From Sodiomyces alkalinus F11 (taxonomy: Eukaryota > Ascomycota > Sordariomycetes > Glomerellales > Plectosphaerellaceae): a stretch of 64,000 bases of DNA. Below, piece by piece: positions 36,332 to 48,679 of this stretch. The notes under the pieces are model-generated. The model had not been told where the DNA came from, did not search any database, and saw only the letters and a list, made by a program, of their open reading frames with translations. Position numbers and translations under genes: made by a program. Position 1 is the first letter of the stretch; each line of letters starts with the position of its first letter. The stretch lies in NCBI RefSeq assembly GCF_003711515.1, contig NW_021167082.1:2907691-2971690 (forward strand), written 5' to 3'.

Positions 36332-36433
36332 TTCTGCTAAGCGCACTGAGTTGTCGTGTGAAGGAAGTGTTACAGTTAACGCCTAATCCTTAGATTACAA
36401 ATTTGTCTCGAGCCTAAAAGTGTGGGAACGAGG
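36332..36433 (-). promoter_or_regulatory. Short upstream region of MSP1
   Basis: Only about 100 bp of normal-composition DNA separates the MSP1 ATG from a Copia LTR. It must hold the 5' untranslated region and whatever core promoter remains. No clear TATA box is visible. The MSP1 promoter may therefore include LTR sequence. Confidence 0.45.
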
Positions 36434-36509
36434 TGTCGCATGGGCACAGACCATGCCTGGCAGACCATGCCTGACTAAGGGCTTTGAACCTCGGGCATCA
36501 GGATATGAC
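36434..36509 (+). repeat. Copia A2 5' LTR, left piece
   Basis: It starts TGTCGCATGGG, as does the A1 LTR, and breaks after GATATGAC, where A1 is inserted. The rest of this LTR is at 42834-43015. This piece is only lightly mutated (CA and TG frequent), unlike the right piece. Confidence 0.8.
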
Positions 36510-36770
36510 TGTCGCATGGGCACACGGACCACGACGTGGTCTATAGGGGATCCAGGGGGGATCCACGCTATGACTAAGGGCTTCGGATATGATAGGGGCG
36601 GATACCGGGAAAGACCGGATAGGATCTAAATGACTCAGTACCTATAATAGAGTCTTTACCACCTAAATTAAGGGTATAAGAGACTGTCCTAGATATAACT
36701 TAATAATATATATACACGAGATTTCTGCTTTACTAAGTTAAGTATTTAAGTACCTATATGACGTGCGATA
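36510..36770 (+). repeat. Copia A1 5' LTR (261 bp)
   Basis: Bounded by TGTCGCAT and TGCGATA (from TGCGACA). It is less mutated at its start than the 3' partner. Confidence 0.88.
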
Positions 36771-36969
36771 GTTATAAGCCCGGTTTATAACGCCTAAATA
36801 ATAGATATTAATAAGGCTACCCCTATTCCACTATAAAAAAGTAATCACGTCTATATAAGTACTCTTAAATAACTATTATTAACCCAATTAGAGTAATCAA
36901 AAGATTAATTAACCTACCTATTAATTAACTAACCGATAAATAATAAACTAGTAAAGATATCTTCTAACG

Positions 36970-38500
36970 TATTTAACGCTGAATAAAAGGCGGCCGCTAT
37001 TACCCTTATTAATTAAAGGGATTAGGCGGTTTAGGAGCGCGCCGTACGCGGTAAATCGGCCTCCTACTAGGATAACTACCTTAATCTAAAGCTAAGCGAT
37101 AAGGAGGCTAACGCCTATCTCCTCCCCCTACCTATACCACTTAACGTTTATAAATACGAAGCCCTTATCGTGGACCTGGACGCGGAGGAGGCCACGGCCA
37201 CGGCTACTACGTCTTCTATTATCACGCTAAAGGGCGATAAGGCCACGGACGCCACGGACACCGCCGCTACTATAGCGGCTATAGCCGATAATAAGAGGAA
37301 CACGGCCGCTCGCTAGAAGGTTACAGCCGTAACGAAAGAATCACCGACTAGGACGCCTATATCTATTAACGACCTCTTTAAAAAGGGGCGTACGCGCTAC
37401 CTATAAGATCGCCGTATATACCGCGAGGAAAAGGCAGACTATAACGCGTAGTAGAAGGAGTTTAACGAGGTACGCGCCTATATTAAAGGGACTATATACA
37501 CTATATTACGTAACCTCCTTGCTTAGTTATAGGATAACACCGTAAATAACCCGCGGGCCTGGATTACTCTCCTACACGCGTATATAGGACTAATACCTAT
37601 AGACCTCCGTAAGGAAGCCTTAGTCCTATACCGACGATACACTATGCTTATAAAGGCTATACCTAAGGATATAAACGCCTGGGTAGTAAGCTAGAAAATA
37701 GCGATAATATACTATAAATATATAGGCGTTTTAGAGCTATTAAGCGCGGACTATTAGGTAGAAGACGCGTTAAAAGCTATTAGACCTATTACCTAGGAAT
37801 AGAGTAATAATTACCTAGCAAATAACTATAATAAGATTACGGAAAATGAGCTGACGATTAATAACTTCGTAAAGGCTCTAAGGGCGGTTCTTAGTAATAT
37901 AAAGAGCCTGTAATCTACCGCTATAAAGCCTAGAGTTAGGAGAGGCACTTTTAATACCCTTAGGAACCTCCCCGATACTAAGGATACTATTGATAATAAA
38001 GATAATAAAAAGCGTCCTCGTAGCGATACGTTCTTAAAGGCTATTCCTCCTATAACGAGGAGGCCTTATAAGATATACGAAAACACCTATACTACCGCCG
38101 CCTATTAGTACGTAAGGCCGGATATACGCCCTTATACCTAGCGTGGCCGTGAAGATATTATAAAGGTTACGGAAAAAAAGATACGTAATTATAGTTTTAA
38201 AAGCCGCGTGGATACCGCGATATAGAAGAGGCGGGAAGCCTTAAGGGCTATCACCGCTAATAAGATAGAGGAAGTCTAGGAAGATTAACTCTATAATACT
38301 ATGCCTACTATAGTTTATAAAGACTTATCCGTTACCACGACGGGGAGACGAAAAGCCCCCTTAACCTAGGGGGTAGCACGTCGTTATCGTATAACGATAC
38401 TATTAAGATTATAATTAGAATAAGGGGTATCCTTTTCTATTAACTAAGCCAGAGCGCTATTATACTACGTGTTCCTAGACTTAGGATCGTTAATCTATAT
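36970..38500 (+). pseudogene. Copia A1 gag and protease
   Basis: The frame carries a gag of the same family as Copia A2 (43150-44560) and A4. It shows pieces such as IFINDLFKKG-like and RFDPITQE-like blocks, then a basic region (KKIRNYSFKSRVDT, about 38170-38220). The protease region near 38470 reads FLDLGSLIYIFNN; the usual DSG triad appears as DLG, so the active site is altered. No start codon is certain. TAG/TAA are frequent. Confidence 0.65.
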
Positions 38501-39960
38501 CTTTAATAATCAAGGCCGTTTTACGGCTATTAGACTACCCACAGATACTTGATCTTTATTCTTTTAGGTGGGTACTTATAAGGCTTCTATCCTCGGATAC
38601 GGAGATATTAAGCTGCGTGTATAATCTCTATCAGGCACGAAAAGGCTACTACGCCTCCGTAACGTTATATACTATAAGGAATTCGTTATTAATATCGTCT
38701 CAGAACGCTAGCTACGCCTATAAGGCTACCGTTAGGATACCGTAAACGATATTATCGTTAGCTCCGCCGATAACCGGCCTAGCTATAAGCTACTAGATAT
38801 CTATAGCCAGTATAGAATCGAGCGCGCGGAAGCCACGGCCGCTACTATATTCGCGGTCTCGGTAAGGTATCCCCGCGATAACCCGTATAGAAGATCACGA
38901 TAACCGCGGTAACCGTAGAAGACCACGGTATAATAGTAGTATAAACGCCTCGGCTATTATAGTACTAATACTCTTATAAAGATCGTCGACGCTACTTAGG
39001 GGGTAAATATAAAGGGACCTTATATAACGGACTATAACGTGTGTGGGTAATCGTAAATGCCTATATAGATCTGGCGGATACTATCCCTTTGCCTATTAAA
39101 GCCCGGAGAGGCCTTAGCTATTAATTTTTACGATTTAGAAGAGTCGGAATCGCTAGGCGGCCTATATAAGTCTATTATATTCGTTATAGACGTGTATATA
39201 AGGTATACGTAGGACTACTACCTATAGAAAAGAGACTAAGGCTTTATCCTATATGTATTAAAAGACGTTTTTGCCCTACTTAAGACCTAATTCGATATTA
39301 GGCCACGCGTTCTACGGGCCGATTCTAAGATATTTTAGCACCTAGAAGTCGTCACTTTCCTCGCTACTAAAGGGGTGGAAGGCTAGCCGTCGGTATTATA
39401 TTTATAGGATTAAAACGGCGTTATAGAATGGATTAAAGGTATCGTTAAAAGGAGGGCGAGGGCTATAAGGATTAGGGCTAATCAACCTATATCTATCTAG
39501 CCTAAGATCTTTAAGACTGCTATATACCTGTATAATAGGACGCTACGATATATTAACGACTAGCGAACGCTATACGAAGGCCTGCGCGGCCGTTAACCTA
39601 ACCTTACGCACTTATAAGTTTACGACTATAGAGCCTTTATAAAAACGCGCGATGCCTAAGCTAAAAAAAACCGCCTATAAAGGCTAGAACCAAAGGTATA
39701 AATCGGTTATTGCATCGGATACTAATCCTCGAATAGCCTCCGTATTTAGCTGCTATACCTAACGGATATTATCACCATGAGAGACGTAGTCTTTAACGAA
39801 GATAAGATATTTAACAGTAGGATTAAAACGCTATAAGCTATAGCTTCCGCTAAGGAAATCAGGGAACGCCTATAATCTATCCGTATCACATAATCTGATA
39901 AGACCGCGAATAGGCTACTATTAAGGGGTATAGCCGTAGACGTATTAGATCTTAAGTCGG
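38500..39960 (+). pseudogene. Copia A1 integrase
   Basis: Blocks IIFVIDVYIRYT (about 39175), RPRVLRADSKIF (about 39300) and the ..VEGQPSVLYLQDQNGVIEW.. region (about 39370-39425) take the places of the D, D and E blocks of the DDE core. YLYNRTLRYIND follows near 39525, as in Copia integrases. Stops are TAG/TAA only. Confidence 0.6.
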
Positions 39961-40335
39961 AAGACTCTAACGCTACCGCTATTATTACGGGTAAAAGCGA
40001 TACTACCGCTATTACTATAGATAAAGGCGAGGCCGTCGCTATTACTATAAGAGAGGTTACTACTATTACTATAGACTATACCGTTATTATTACGGGCACC
40101 GCTATTACTACGGATACTACTATTACTATAGGAGAAGACTATACTACCAGTATTATTACGGGTATAGGCGACGCTACCGCTATTACTATGGATAAAGGTA
40201 AGGCTATCGCTATTATTACGAGAGAGGCTACTACTATTACTATAGACGAGGTTCTAAATCTGCAGCCTAATAACTCTAATGCTACCGCTATTATTACGGG
40301 AGAGGCTACCGCTATTGTTACGGACACTTCACGAT
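39960..40335 (+). repeat. Degenerate tandem repeat between integrase and RT of Copia A1
   Basis: A unit of the type GCTACCGCTATTATTACGG recurs about fifteen times with spacing of 20-40 bp. It encodes a Thr/Ile/Ala-rich repeat (ATAIITG, TTITIDKGEA and variants). It sits in the linker between integrase and reverse transcriptase, which is a variable region in Copia elements. The frames predicted on both strands here are shadows of the repeat. Confidence 0.75.
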
Positions 40336-40699
40336 TTACTATTATAAGGTTTAAACCGTTTCCCACGCCTCTAATATCCCCGGAAGATTCCGCACGCGCG
40401 TTCCTTATACCGTTAGCGGTGGTTAGGGGAATTGAGGTAAAAAAACACGATAACTACTAACGGATAGCCGCGGATACCTATAGGGGGTGCCTATTAGCCG
40501 TATACCCGTCGGCCGCGCGCCTATCTGTCGCGAGAACTATCGTAAGTCTATACACGACTAAGAAGGTCTAGAATAATAACGTCTAAAAGACGTTCTTTAA
40601 CGCTAGCAGGACTTATAACCCTATACGCGCGAGAAAGTAAGCTATTAATAACGGCGACGTTAGTGCTATAGATTCTACTCCCTTTAATACCTCTTAGCC

Positions 40700-42445
40700 G
40701 CTATCGTATATAACCCGGGAGGATCTCCCGCCTGTGCTAAAATACCACCGCGATATATGCCTCTACCCGTTACAGGAGCGGTGGTTATAGGCCGAGGGGG
40801 AATACCTTAAGGGGCACCGATAAATAGGCTACTAGTAGGAGGTAGGTAGTAATTAGGCTGATAAGTAGTAAGTCCTCGCCTATAGATAGGTATACACCTA
40901 TAAATTTAATAAGGAGGGCACCCTCCTTAAGTATAAGGTACGCCTCGTAGTCTAAGGGGATTAATAAACACGGTGAAAGACTAAAGATAACTACGCTATA
41001 ACGCTAACCTCGCGGTTCTTCTATATACTAATAGCAGTCGCCGCCCGATTTAACCTAGAGATAAGGCAGTTCGATACCGTTAACGCGTTCGTTAATACTA
41101 GCCTTAAGAAAGAGGTGTTTATAAAAATACCGTAAGGCTATAAAGTACTAGGTAAGGTCCTATTACTACGGAAAGCCCTCTTCGGTTTAAGGGTATCGCT
41201 ACTACTATAGTAAGAAGAATTTAGCGATACGCTATAGAGGATAGGCTTTATAGCTATCCCTAATAACCCCTATATTATAATCCGCGACGGTTTAATCCTA
41301 TTCTTCTACGTTGACGATATTAGACTTATATACTATAAAGACCGTAAGACGGACGCCGACGACCTTAAGGCTGCCCTTAAGCGAAGCTATAGGTTATTAG
41401 GAGGCGAAGAAATCCGTTAGTTCGAAGGAATTAAGGTCCTAAGGGATAGAGCCACCCGTAGGTTATAGCTATTATAATCCTCCTACGTGGAGAAGATCGC
41501 AGTTAAATACTACGTAGATATACTCTGCCGAAAACCACTAAAAGTCCTATTATCTACGGAGCCGGTAATACCCCGAGACGGCACCCGCGCGTCGATTCCC
41601 GAGGTCTATTAGTATTAGGGAATAATCGGTTCTATTCTATGCGCCGCTATAATAATAAGACCCGATATCGTATTCGCCTACTTAAAGCCTTCCTAATATA
41701 ACGTTAACCCCTCCTCTAACCACCTTAAGAGGGCTTAATAAGTGCTATTATTCCTATACTATATAAGACACCACTGCTTAGAATTCGGTGGGGATAGACT
41801 TTTCCTGATAGTAAGCGACGCGTCCTTTAGGGATAATCCAGACCGTAAGAGCTCGTAAGGATATACGATAAAGCTTTTCGGCGACACCGTTAACTAGAAG
41901 GCGGGTAAATAACCGACGGTCACGATATCGTTAATAGAGTCGGAACTACTCGCTTTTACTAAGGCAGCTAAGGAGACGCTATTCGTTAGCCGGATATTAA
42001 GGGATTTAGAGCTTCGGCTAGACTAATAATAGCTATAGCTATATTATGATAATTAATAGACTATTGACCTCGTTAATAAGAAGGTATAACGCCTACGAAT
42101 AAGGCTACGGCACGTCGATATTTATAATTAGTGGGCACGTTAGTTAGTATAGCAGGGCCTCTTTAAGGTCACGTACATTAACACGAAGGAGATAATCGCG
42201 GACGGTTTAACGAAGGCACTACTAGAGGCAGGAATTAGAAGACTATAGTAATAGCTTAATTTAACGGATTAAAAGGATCGTATCGAGTGGTCTAAACGAC
42301 TATATAAAGAGATTAAACGCGCTAAAGCCACGGCCGTAGTAACGACGAAGGCCCTCGAGGGCGTAGCAGATCCGACAGATGTAGATCCGATTAAGAAGAT
42401 CCGGCTAATCAGGATCGAGGAACTAATTAAGATAGAATTACATTA
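40700..42445 (+). pseudogene. Copia A1 reverse transcriptase and RNase H
   Basis: RT: KVRLVV near 40930, FDTVNAFVNT near 41070, KALFGLR near 41175 and the intact catalytic box FFYVDDIRLIYYKD near 41305. RNase H: VSDASFRDNP near 41815, SLIESELLAFTKAAKE near 41930, YYDNQQTI-like near 42045, and YINTKEIIADGLTKAL near 42175. A charged tail ends near 42445. Between 41240 and 41420 the frame is nearly free of stops. Confidence 0.8.
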
Positions 42446-42572
42446 AACGGTTAAATAGGGCGTTTTCCCTTGACTCTTAATTTTACGATAGAAAAGTTAA
42501 GAGCGTTTGGCTTAAACCGAAGCTTCTGATTAGTCAGTTAACCTGAGAAGACCCACCTTAACTAAGGGGGTG

Positions 42573-42833
42573 TGTCGTATAGGCACACGGACCATAACGT
42601 GGTCTATAGGGGATCTAGGGGGGATCCACGCTATAACTAAGGGCTTCGGATATAATAGGGGCAGATACCGGAAAAGACCGCATAGGATCTAAATAACTTA
42701 GTACCCATAATAGAGTCTTCACCACCTAAATTAAGGGCATAAGAGACTCTCCCAGATATAACTTAATAATACACACACACGAGATTTCTGCTCTACTAAG
42801 TTAATTATTCAAGTGCCTATTTGACGTGCGACA
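42573..42833 (+). repeat. Copia A1 3' LTR (261 bp)
   Basis: It starts TGTCGTATAGG and ends GTGCGACA, and follows the polypurine tract. It keeps CACACACACGAG near 42770, where the 5' LTR has the mutated TATATACACGAG. Confidence 0.88.
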
Positions 42834-43015
42834 ATAACAAGGGCGGATACCGGAAAAGACCGGATGGGATCTAAATACCATAGTACCTATAACAGAGTCT
42901 CCACCATCTAAATTAAGGGATAAGAGACTCTTACAAATATAACTTAATATAATAAATATATATAATATTTCTGCTCTATTACGTGTACTATATAAGTGCT
43001 ATTTAATATATAATA
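42834..43015 (+). repeat. Copia A2 5' LTR, right piece
   Basis: This continues the LTR begun at 36434, repeating the five target bases (ATAAC) and going on GGGCGGATACCGG as in the A1 LTR. It ends before a primer-binding site GTTATAAGGCCGG (43016). Its divergence from the A1 LTR is larger than that between the two A1 LTRs. Confidence 0.8.
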
Positions 43016-45480
43016 GTTATAAGGCCGGTTTATAACGCCTAAACGATAGATATTAATAGGCTACCCTACTTTATACTTCTACTATAAAAGTAATTATATT
43101 TAAAGGACTCTTAAATAACCTAACTACGGATTAATTAATTAACTGACAAATAAGCAAATATATCTTTTAATATATCTAACGCCGAATACAAGACCACTGC
43201 CCTTGTTAACTAGAGGGACTAGGTATTATAGAAGCGCGTAGTACGCAGTAAATCTGCCTCCTACTCGGATATCTATCTTAATCTAAAGCTAAGCGATAAG
43301 GATACCGACGCCTATCTATTACTTAAGTTTACACTACCCGATATTCCTAAATACAAAGCCCTTATCGTTGACCTTTAGGCTACGGCGGAGGAGGCTACGG
43401 CTATTTTATCTTCTACTATTAGAATACAGGGAGATAACGCTACGAATCCCTCGGACTAAGATCCTATTATAACGGCTAAGGCCACTATAGCTACTACTAC
43501 TACTACTACCGCTCCTACTACTATTACTATGGCCGCTAGGCTAAAAAAGATGACGACTACTTATAAGAAGACTACGGCCGTAATAAAGGAACTATCGATT
43601 AAGATCACCCTTATATCTATCGGCGACCTCTCCGAAAAGGGAATACGTATTACTTCTAAGATCGCCGCGTATACCGCGAGGAAAAGGACGACTACAAAGC
43701 GTAGTAAAAACAGCTTAACGAGGTACGCTTATATATCACAGCGATTATCTATACTATAATACGTAATCTCCTCGCGTAGTTATAGGATAATAACGTAATT
43801 AACCCGCGGACCTAGATTACCCTCCTCTATATATAAGTAGGACTAACCCACATACACCTCCGTAAGGAAGCCCTAATTCTATATCTAGGATACACCTCGT
43901 CTATAAAGGCTATACCTGAGGGTATAGACGCGTGGGTTATGAGCTGGAAAATAGCGATAATACACTAGAAATATATAGGTGTTTTAGAGCTATAAAGCGT
44001 AGACTATTAGGTAGCAGACGCGTTAAAAGCATTTCGACCTATTATCTAGGAATAGGGCAGTACCTACCCAGTAAATGACTATGATAAGATTAAGGAAAAC
44101 AAACTAATAATTAACGACTTCGTAAAGGCTTTAAGGGCCGTTCTTCATAATATAAAAGTCCTTTAGACTACTATAAAGCCTAAGGTAAGGAGAGGTATAT
44201 TTAATACCCTCGGGAACCTCCCCGATATCGAGGGTACTGCTACTAATAATAAGAACGCTAATAAGAAGCGCTTTTATAGCGATACGTCCAGAAAGGCTAT
44301 CCGTCCTACAACTAGGGCGCCTTACAATATGTATAAAAACCGCTATACTACTCCCGTCTATTAGTATATAAGGCCAGATAAACACCCTTATAATTAGCGT
44401 GGTCTTGGAGATATTACGAAGGTTATGAAGAAGAAGATACGTAAGTATAGCTTTAAGAGCCGCGTGGACACCATGATATAGAAAAGGCGAGAAGCCTTAG
44501 GGCCTGTTACCACGACTAAGATAAAAGTGGAGCCTTAATAAGATTAACTCCATAATATAACACCTACTAGAAATATCCTAGCCGCAATAATAATAGAAGA
44601 AGTACCTGTATCGGACTTTAACGCCTCCGTGAGGGGGCAGCTAGGATTCTATTTTATAAAAGACGTGGCGTGCCCTTATACGATAACAGGATTAAGATTA
44701 TAATAATACGGAGTATCCCGCTCTATTAACTAAGCTAAAGGACTACTAAACTACGCGATCCTAGACTTAGGATTGCTAATCCACGTCATTAATAATCGAG
44801 GTTATTTTATAACTATTTGAACGTCTAAGAGCGTTGTATCCCTGTAAGTGGTTATATATAAGGCTCTTATCCTCGGGTACAAAGACGTTAAGCTACGTAT
44901 ATTATCTCTATCCGGTACGAAGAGGTTATTACGCTTCCGCGATATCGTATACTATAAGGAGCTCGTTACTAATATCGTCCCGGAACGCTAGCTACCCTTA
45001 GAAGGCTATACCTGGCATACTATACATAATACGACTACTACCTCTGCCAATAATCGGCCTATCCATAAGCTACTAGATATCCACGCCTAGTATATATTTA
45101 AACGTCCGGAAGCTATAGCCACTAATACCGTGTTTACGGTTTCGAAGTAGCACCTACACGATAACCCGTATTCAAGATCACGATAACCGCGGTAACCGTA
45201 AAAGCCTATAGTGTAAAGGTAGCACGAACGCCTTAGCTACTACGGTATAGATACCCTTATAAGAATAGTTAATAGTATCTAGGGGGTAAGGATTAAGGGG
45301 CCGCGCACTGCCGAGTATAACATATATAGATAATCGTAAGTCCCTATATAGATTAGGCGGCCTATATAAGTCTATTATATTCGTTATAAACGTGTGTATA
45401 AGTTTTATATAGGATTGCTACCTATAGAAAGAAGGCTAAGGATCTATCCTTTATATATTAAAAGACGTTTTTGCTATGCT
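43016..45480 (+). mobile_element. Copia A2 internal region: gag to start of integrase
   Basis: It matches Copia A1 from the primer-binding site through gag and protease to the first integrase block (IIFVINVCISFI.. near 45375, then LKDVFAM). A stretch of about 80 bp present in A1 (around 39075-39155) is deleted near 45355. A 76-residue open piece (43529-43759) is part of gag, not a separate gene. It is cut at 45480 by the LTR of Gypsy2; the rest of A2 is not found in the window. Confidence 0.8.
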
Positions 45481-48271
45481 TATTACGGGTTGACCCTGAT
45501 ATACAGGATCCTGCTATAATCTGGATCTTCCTAACTTCGCGCTTAGTCAGCGTACCTATATAGCCAAGCTATCGCTACCTTATAGCCAGCCTAGCGCTAT
45601 AGACTTTTCTCCTTTTCTCTTTTTCCTTTCTTAGTTTTAGATAATCTAGTATTACGACCTTACTTAGTGCTATAACTAATAACTAGTCGTATATATATCT
45701 AGAGCTTAGCGACACCTATACAATACGCTAGCAATAGATTAGAATCCTAATATAACTGCCTAGTAACCTATTAGAATTAAATAGGTCGCGGAGTAGATAA
45801 ACTAATAGTTCGAAGACAATAACTAAGCCCTAAATATAAGGCTAGGCCTTCTTTATAAATAATATACCGATAGTAGTATAAGACTCGCCCCAATATAAGA
45901 ATATTACTCGGAAATATACTAGTGTATAGTCTAATAACACGCGAGAGAAGAAGCTAATACGCGATAACGCCTATTAATCGAATAGCTCGTAGCCCGGCGC
46001 CTAAGATCGCGTAGTTTATAAAACCTGATACCGCCTAACTTAAATATTCCGGCTCCCATATAGACCCTGATAATCTTTATATTAGTAGAGTCTACCCTAT
46101 TACCGGTTTTATTACTAGTATTATAGCCGACGATAATAATAATCGCCCCGACCTTATCGGCGGCCCCCTGTAAGACTATTAATAGCCCGGCGAAGTTTTT
46201 AGGGAAGCGAGTATATTATAGCATATAGGCCTATACTATATAGTAGAAGCTTATAATCTATAACGACTTATTCTATAATAATATATAAGCTTAGTACACG
46301 ATCTATAATTACCTAGGGCCTAAAGTATAATAGGTTATATCGGCCTTTTATAAAAATAATGGACCGGGTAAACTTATAATATAACCGCGCAGATACGGCG
46401 TTAGAGGGGTTTCGGCAGACGGTCATATGACTCCCCTTTTAAGGTAGCTAGATCCACCTCCTATATATATATTAAGGACGGGCGCAGGATATCCCTATCG
46501 AGTGATTATTATTTAATTATTATCCTCTTTTATAATTACTTATTCTACGTTTAAGGTATCTTTCCAGTTTAACTTACGTTACCCTAATGAGAATAGTAAC
46601 TACCGATCTGCTTCTTCGCTAAAGGTTATAATGGTATTAGGTATATTTTAGTTATATATCGTGGTTTTACTAGCCTAACTTCTTTATCTAATCTTTATCT
46701 TAACGATCTAGTACTACTACGTCTTTATCCCGTCATAATATAGTACTCGGAGGCGGATTTATTCAGTATCCCTAAAGTATTCTAACTCTAATTAGAGTAA
46801 TAGAGGCGCTTAAGGGAGGTTCCGGCCCTCCTAATCGGACTATTACTTAATAACCCCTAAAAGATATAAAGATAACGACCGTGGAAGGATTTAACGCTTT
46901 AAGACTAAGGAGAGATTTACCCTAATAGATTTAGAAAAAGAAACGACTATATAGATAAGATAGGAAGCATTTCTAGCACTTTTGATTATAAGACCCGCCG
47001 CCGCGGAGGTAGTAATTATAGGAATAGAAGAAACCGATTAGATTATGATAGAGTTAGATTCCGGATATAGAATAGACTTAAGAAGGGGCTTATAACCCTT
47101 ACTACTAATTAAAATAGACTCTTACACAATAACGAAGAAAAGATAAGACTGCCGAGTATAGCTTACCCGGATTAGGGTAACTAACCCCTAATAGTCTAAA
47201 GAAAATACTAATACCGAGCGTGAAAGCGAAATAACGATAGCTTATAGAAGGACCCGATAGTTAAATAGATAAGACCTTTACGGACCCTATAAGTAAGTTA
47301 TAATACTTCTTCGTAAACTTTACCATATAATATGATGAATATTAATATCCGTGGGTATAGTCCTTTTACTAATAGGTAATCTCCTAATCGTAGGGGACCT
47401 TTTCCTTTAAGATGAGTTAGAAAACCTTAACCCCGAAGATAAATATTACGGAGTAAAACCTAGGACCGCCCTTTTATTAAAGACTTTATTCCTCTTATCG
47501 AGATAAGATACTATATATAATAACCTAGCTAATATCTAGAACACCTATAGGATCTTCTCGCTAGATAATTAGTTCGAAGAACCTTTCCCTAAAGGCCCTA
47601 ACCCTATTATTATTATTTACCTACCCCCTCGTACTTATAACTAAAATACTATAGATACTTAGACTTAGTATCGTAAGCCTACCCCTATTATCGTTATTAG
47701 CGACTCCGACGATAAGGCTCCCTTACCGGCTATTCCCCTTATTCTTACGCCCGCTACTTCTACTACCCCTAATTAGGGGAACCACGATATCGGGGCTACG
47801 GCCTTACCTCCGCCCGCTCCTAGGCCGATTACTACGTCTACCACGGCTCTAACTACTATTTCGATAACTACCCCTGGATCTGCTCCTAACACTGCCCTAG
47901 TTACTGCCCCTGGATCGACTACTGCCTTTACTACCTAGTCCGCTTCAAATACTCCCACTACCGCCGCCACCGAGCATTAGTAGCCCCCTACTACCGCTAA
48001 AGACCTAATTAAGCTACTATAAGCCCTAATAAGCCGTGATAGAGTGACTACTATCACCGAGGTTATTAAAGCCCTACTCCTTAGCACTACTATATTAAGA
48101 GTACCCCTAAATCCCCTCGCTATTAAACCTCTCCGCTTGAGTAATAAGTCCCTCTTTATATTCCTGTAGTAATATGATAACTACACTAAGCTTAACCGCC
48201 TTAGTAAAGCCGATAAGATTACCTATATTAACTTATACACGGATACGGCTATTCGTCCCGCTATTAAACGC
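45481..48271 (+). mobile_element. Gypsy2 (tentative), left part with LTR-like start
   Basis: It starts TATTACGGGTTGACC, as expected for a TGTTACGGG Gypsy LTR after RIP; the five bases before it are ATGCT. The LTR end and any primer site are not clear. From about 47560 a plus-strand frame reads an acidic and Pro/Thr-rich gag-like region (VISDSDDKAPLPAIP near 47690), then LSNKSLFIFL and DKITYINLYTDTAIRPAIK up to the Gypsy1 insertion. The stretch 45800-47500 is not assigned; a minus-strand frame (TGNRVDSTNIKIIRVYMGAG, about 46110-46050) looks coding but is unrecognised. Confidence 0.5.
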
Positions 48272-48626
48272 TATCAGGTGCCTGTAGCAGTGGTCACAAT
48301 AGGTCCCCAGTATACACTCAAAGGGGTCCAGGTGTGCCAGTCTGAAACCCCTCGAGGCATAAACAAAGTAAGTCATTATATAGTAAACAGAATAGTCCCT
48401 CGAAGCAAATAAAGCAGCCCTCGAGGAAGCAAATAAAGCAGTCCTTAAGGAGCAGCGGAACGTAGTCTTAAGGAGCGGAGGAGCCTCCCCTTTAAAGAGA
48501 GAGGCCAGCGATTAATCTGACTCTTTAGCTATACCCACGTTCTAACCCTATTATAATCCTATTGTGGTTATACCTGGTTCCTTACTTAACTCTACCTTTT
48601 CACTCTTTACGACTACCTATTTAATA
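48272..48626 (+). repeat. Gypsy1 5' LTR (355 bp)
   Basis: It contains a locally repeated motif (AAGCAAATAAAGCAG, twice near 48405-48440), also present in the 3' LTR. It has kept more CA/TG than the 3' LTR in its first 100 bp. Confidence 0.9.
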
Positions 48627-48679
48627 TTTCAATCGCTTTACCCTTTAAGGGCGCGAAGACCGTTAAGGAGAATTACTAA

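Larger units (their letters stand above)
36510..42833 (+). mobile_element. Copia A1, complete element inserted in the LTR of Copia A2
   Basis: Two LTRs of exactly 261 bp (36510-36770, 42573-42833; TGTCG..GCGACA), a primer-binding site GTTATAAGCCCGG (36771-36783), a gag-pol frame in Copia order, and a polypurine tract (AAGGGGG, about 42564-42570). Target-site duplication ATGAC (36505-36509) and ATAAC (42834-42838), differing by one RIP-type G-to-A. Removing it restores one LTR of A2. LTR differences are mostly C/T and G/A. Confidence 0.92.

Noticed and set aside
40139..40460. Open frames on both strands of 75 and 90 residues
   Set aside because: They come from the repeated GCTATTATTACGG-like units of the Copia A1 linker. 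Only the plus-strand frame belongs to the element.
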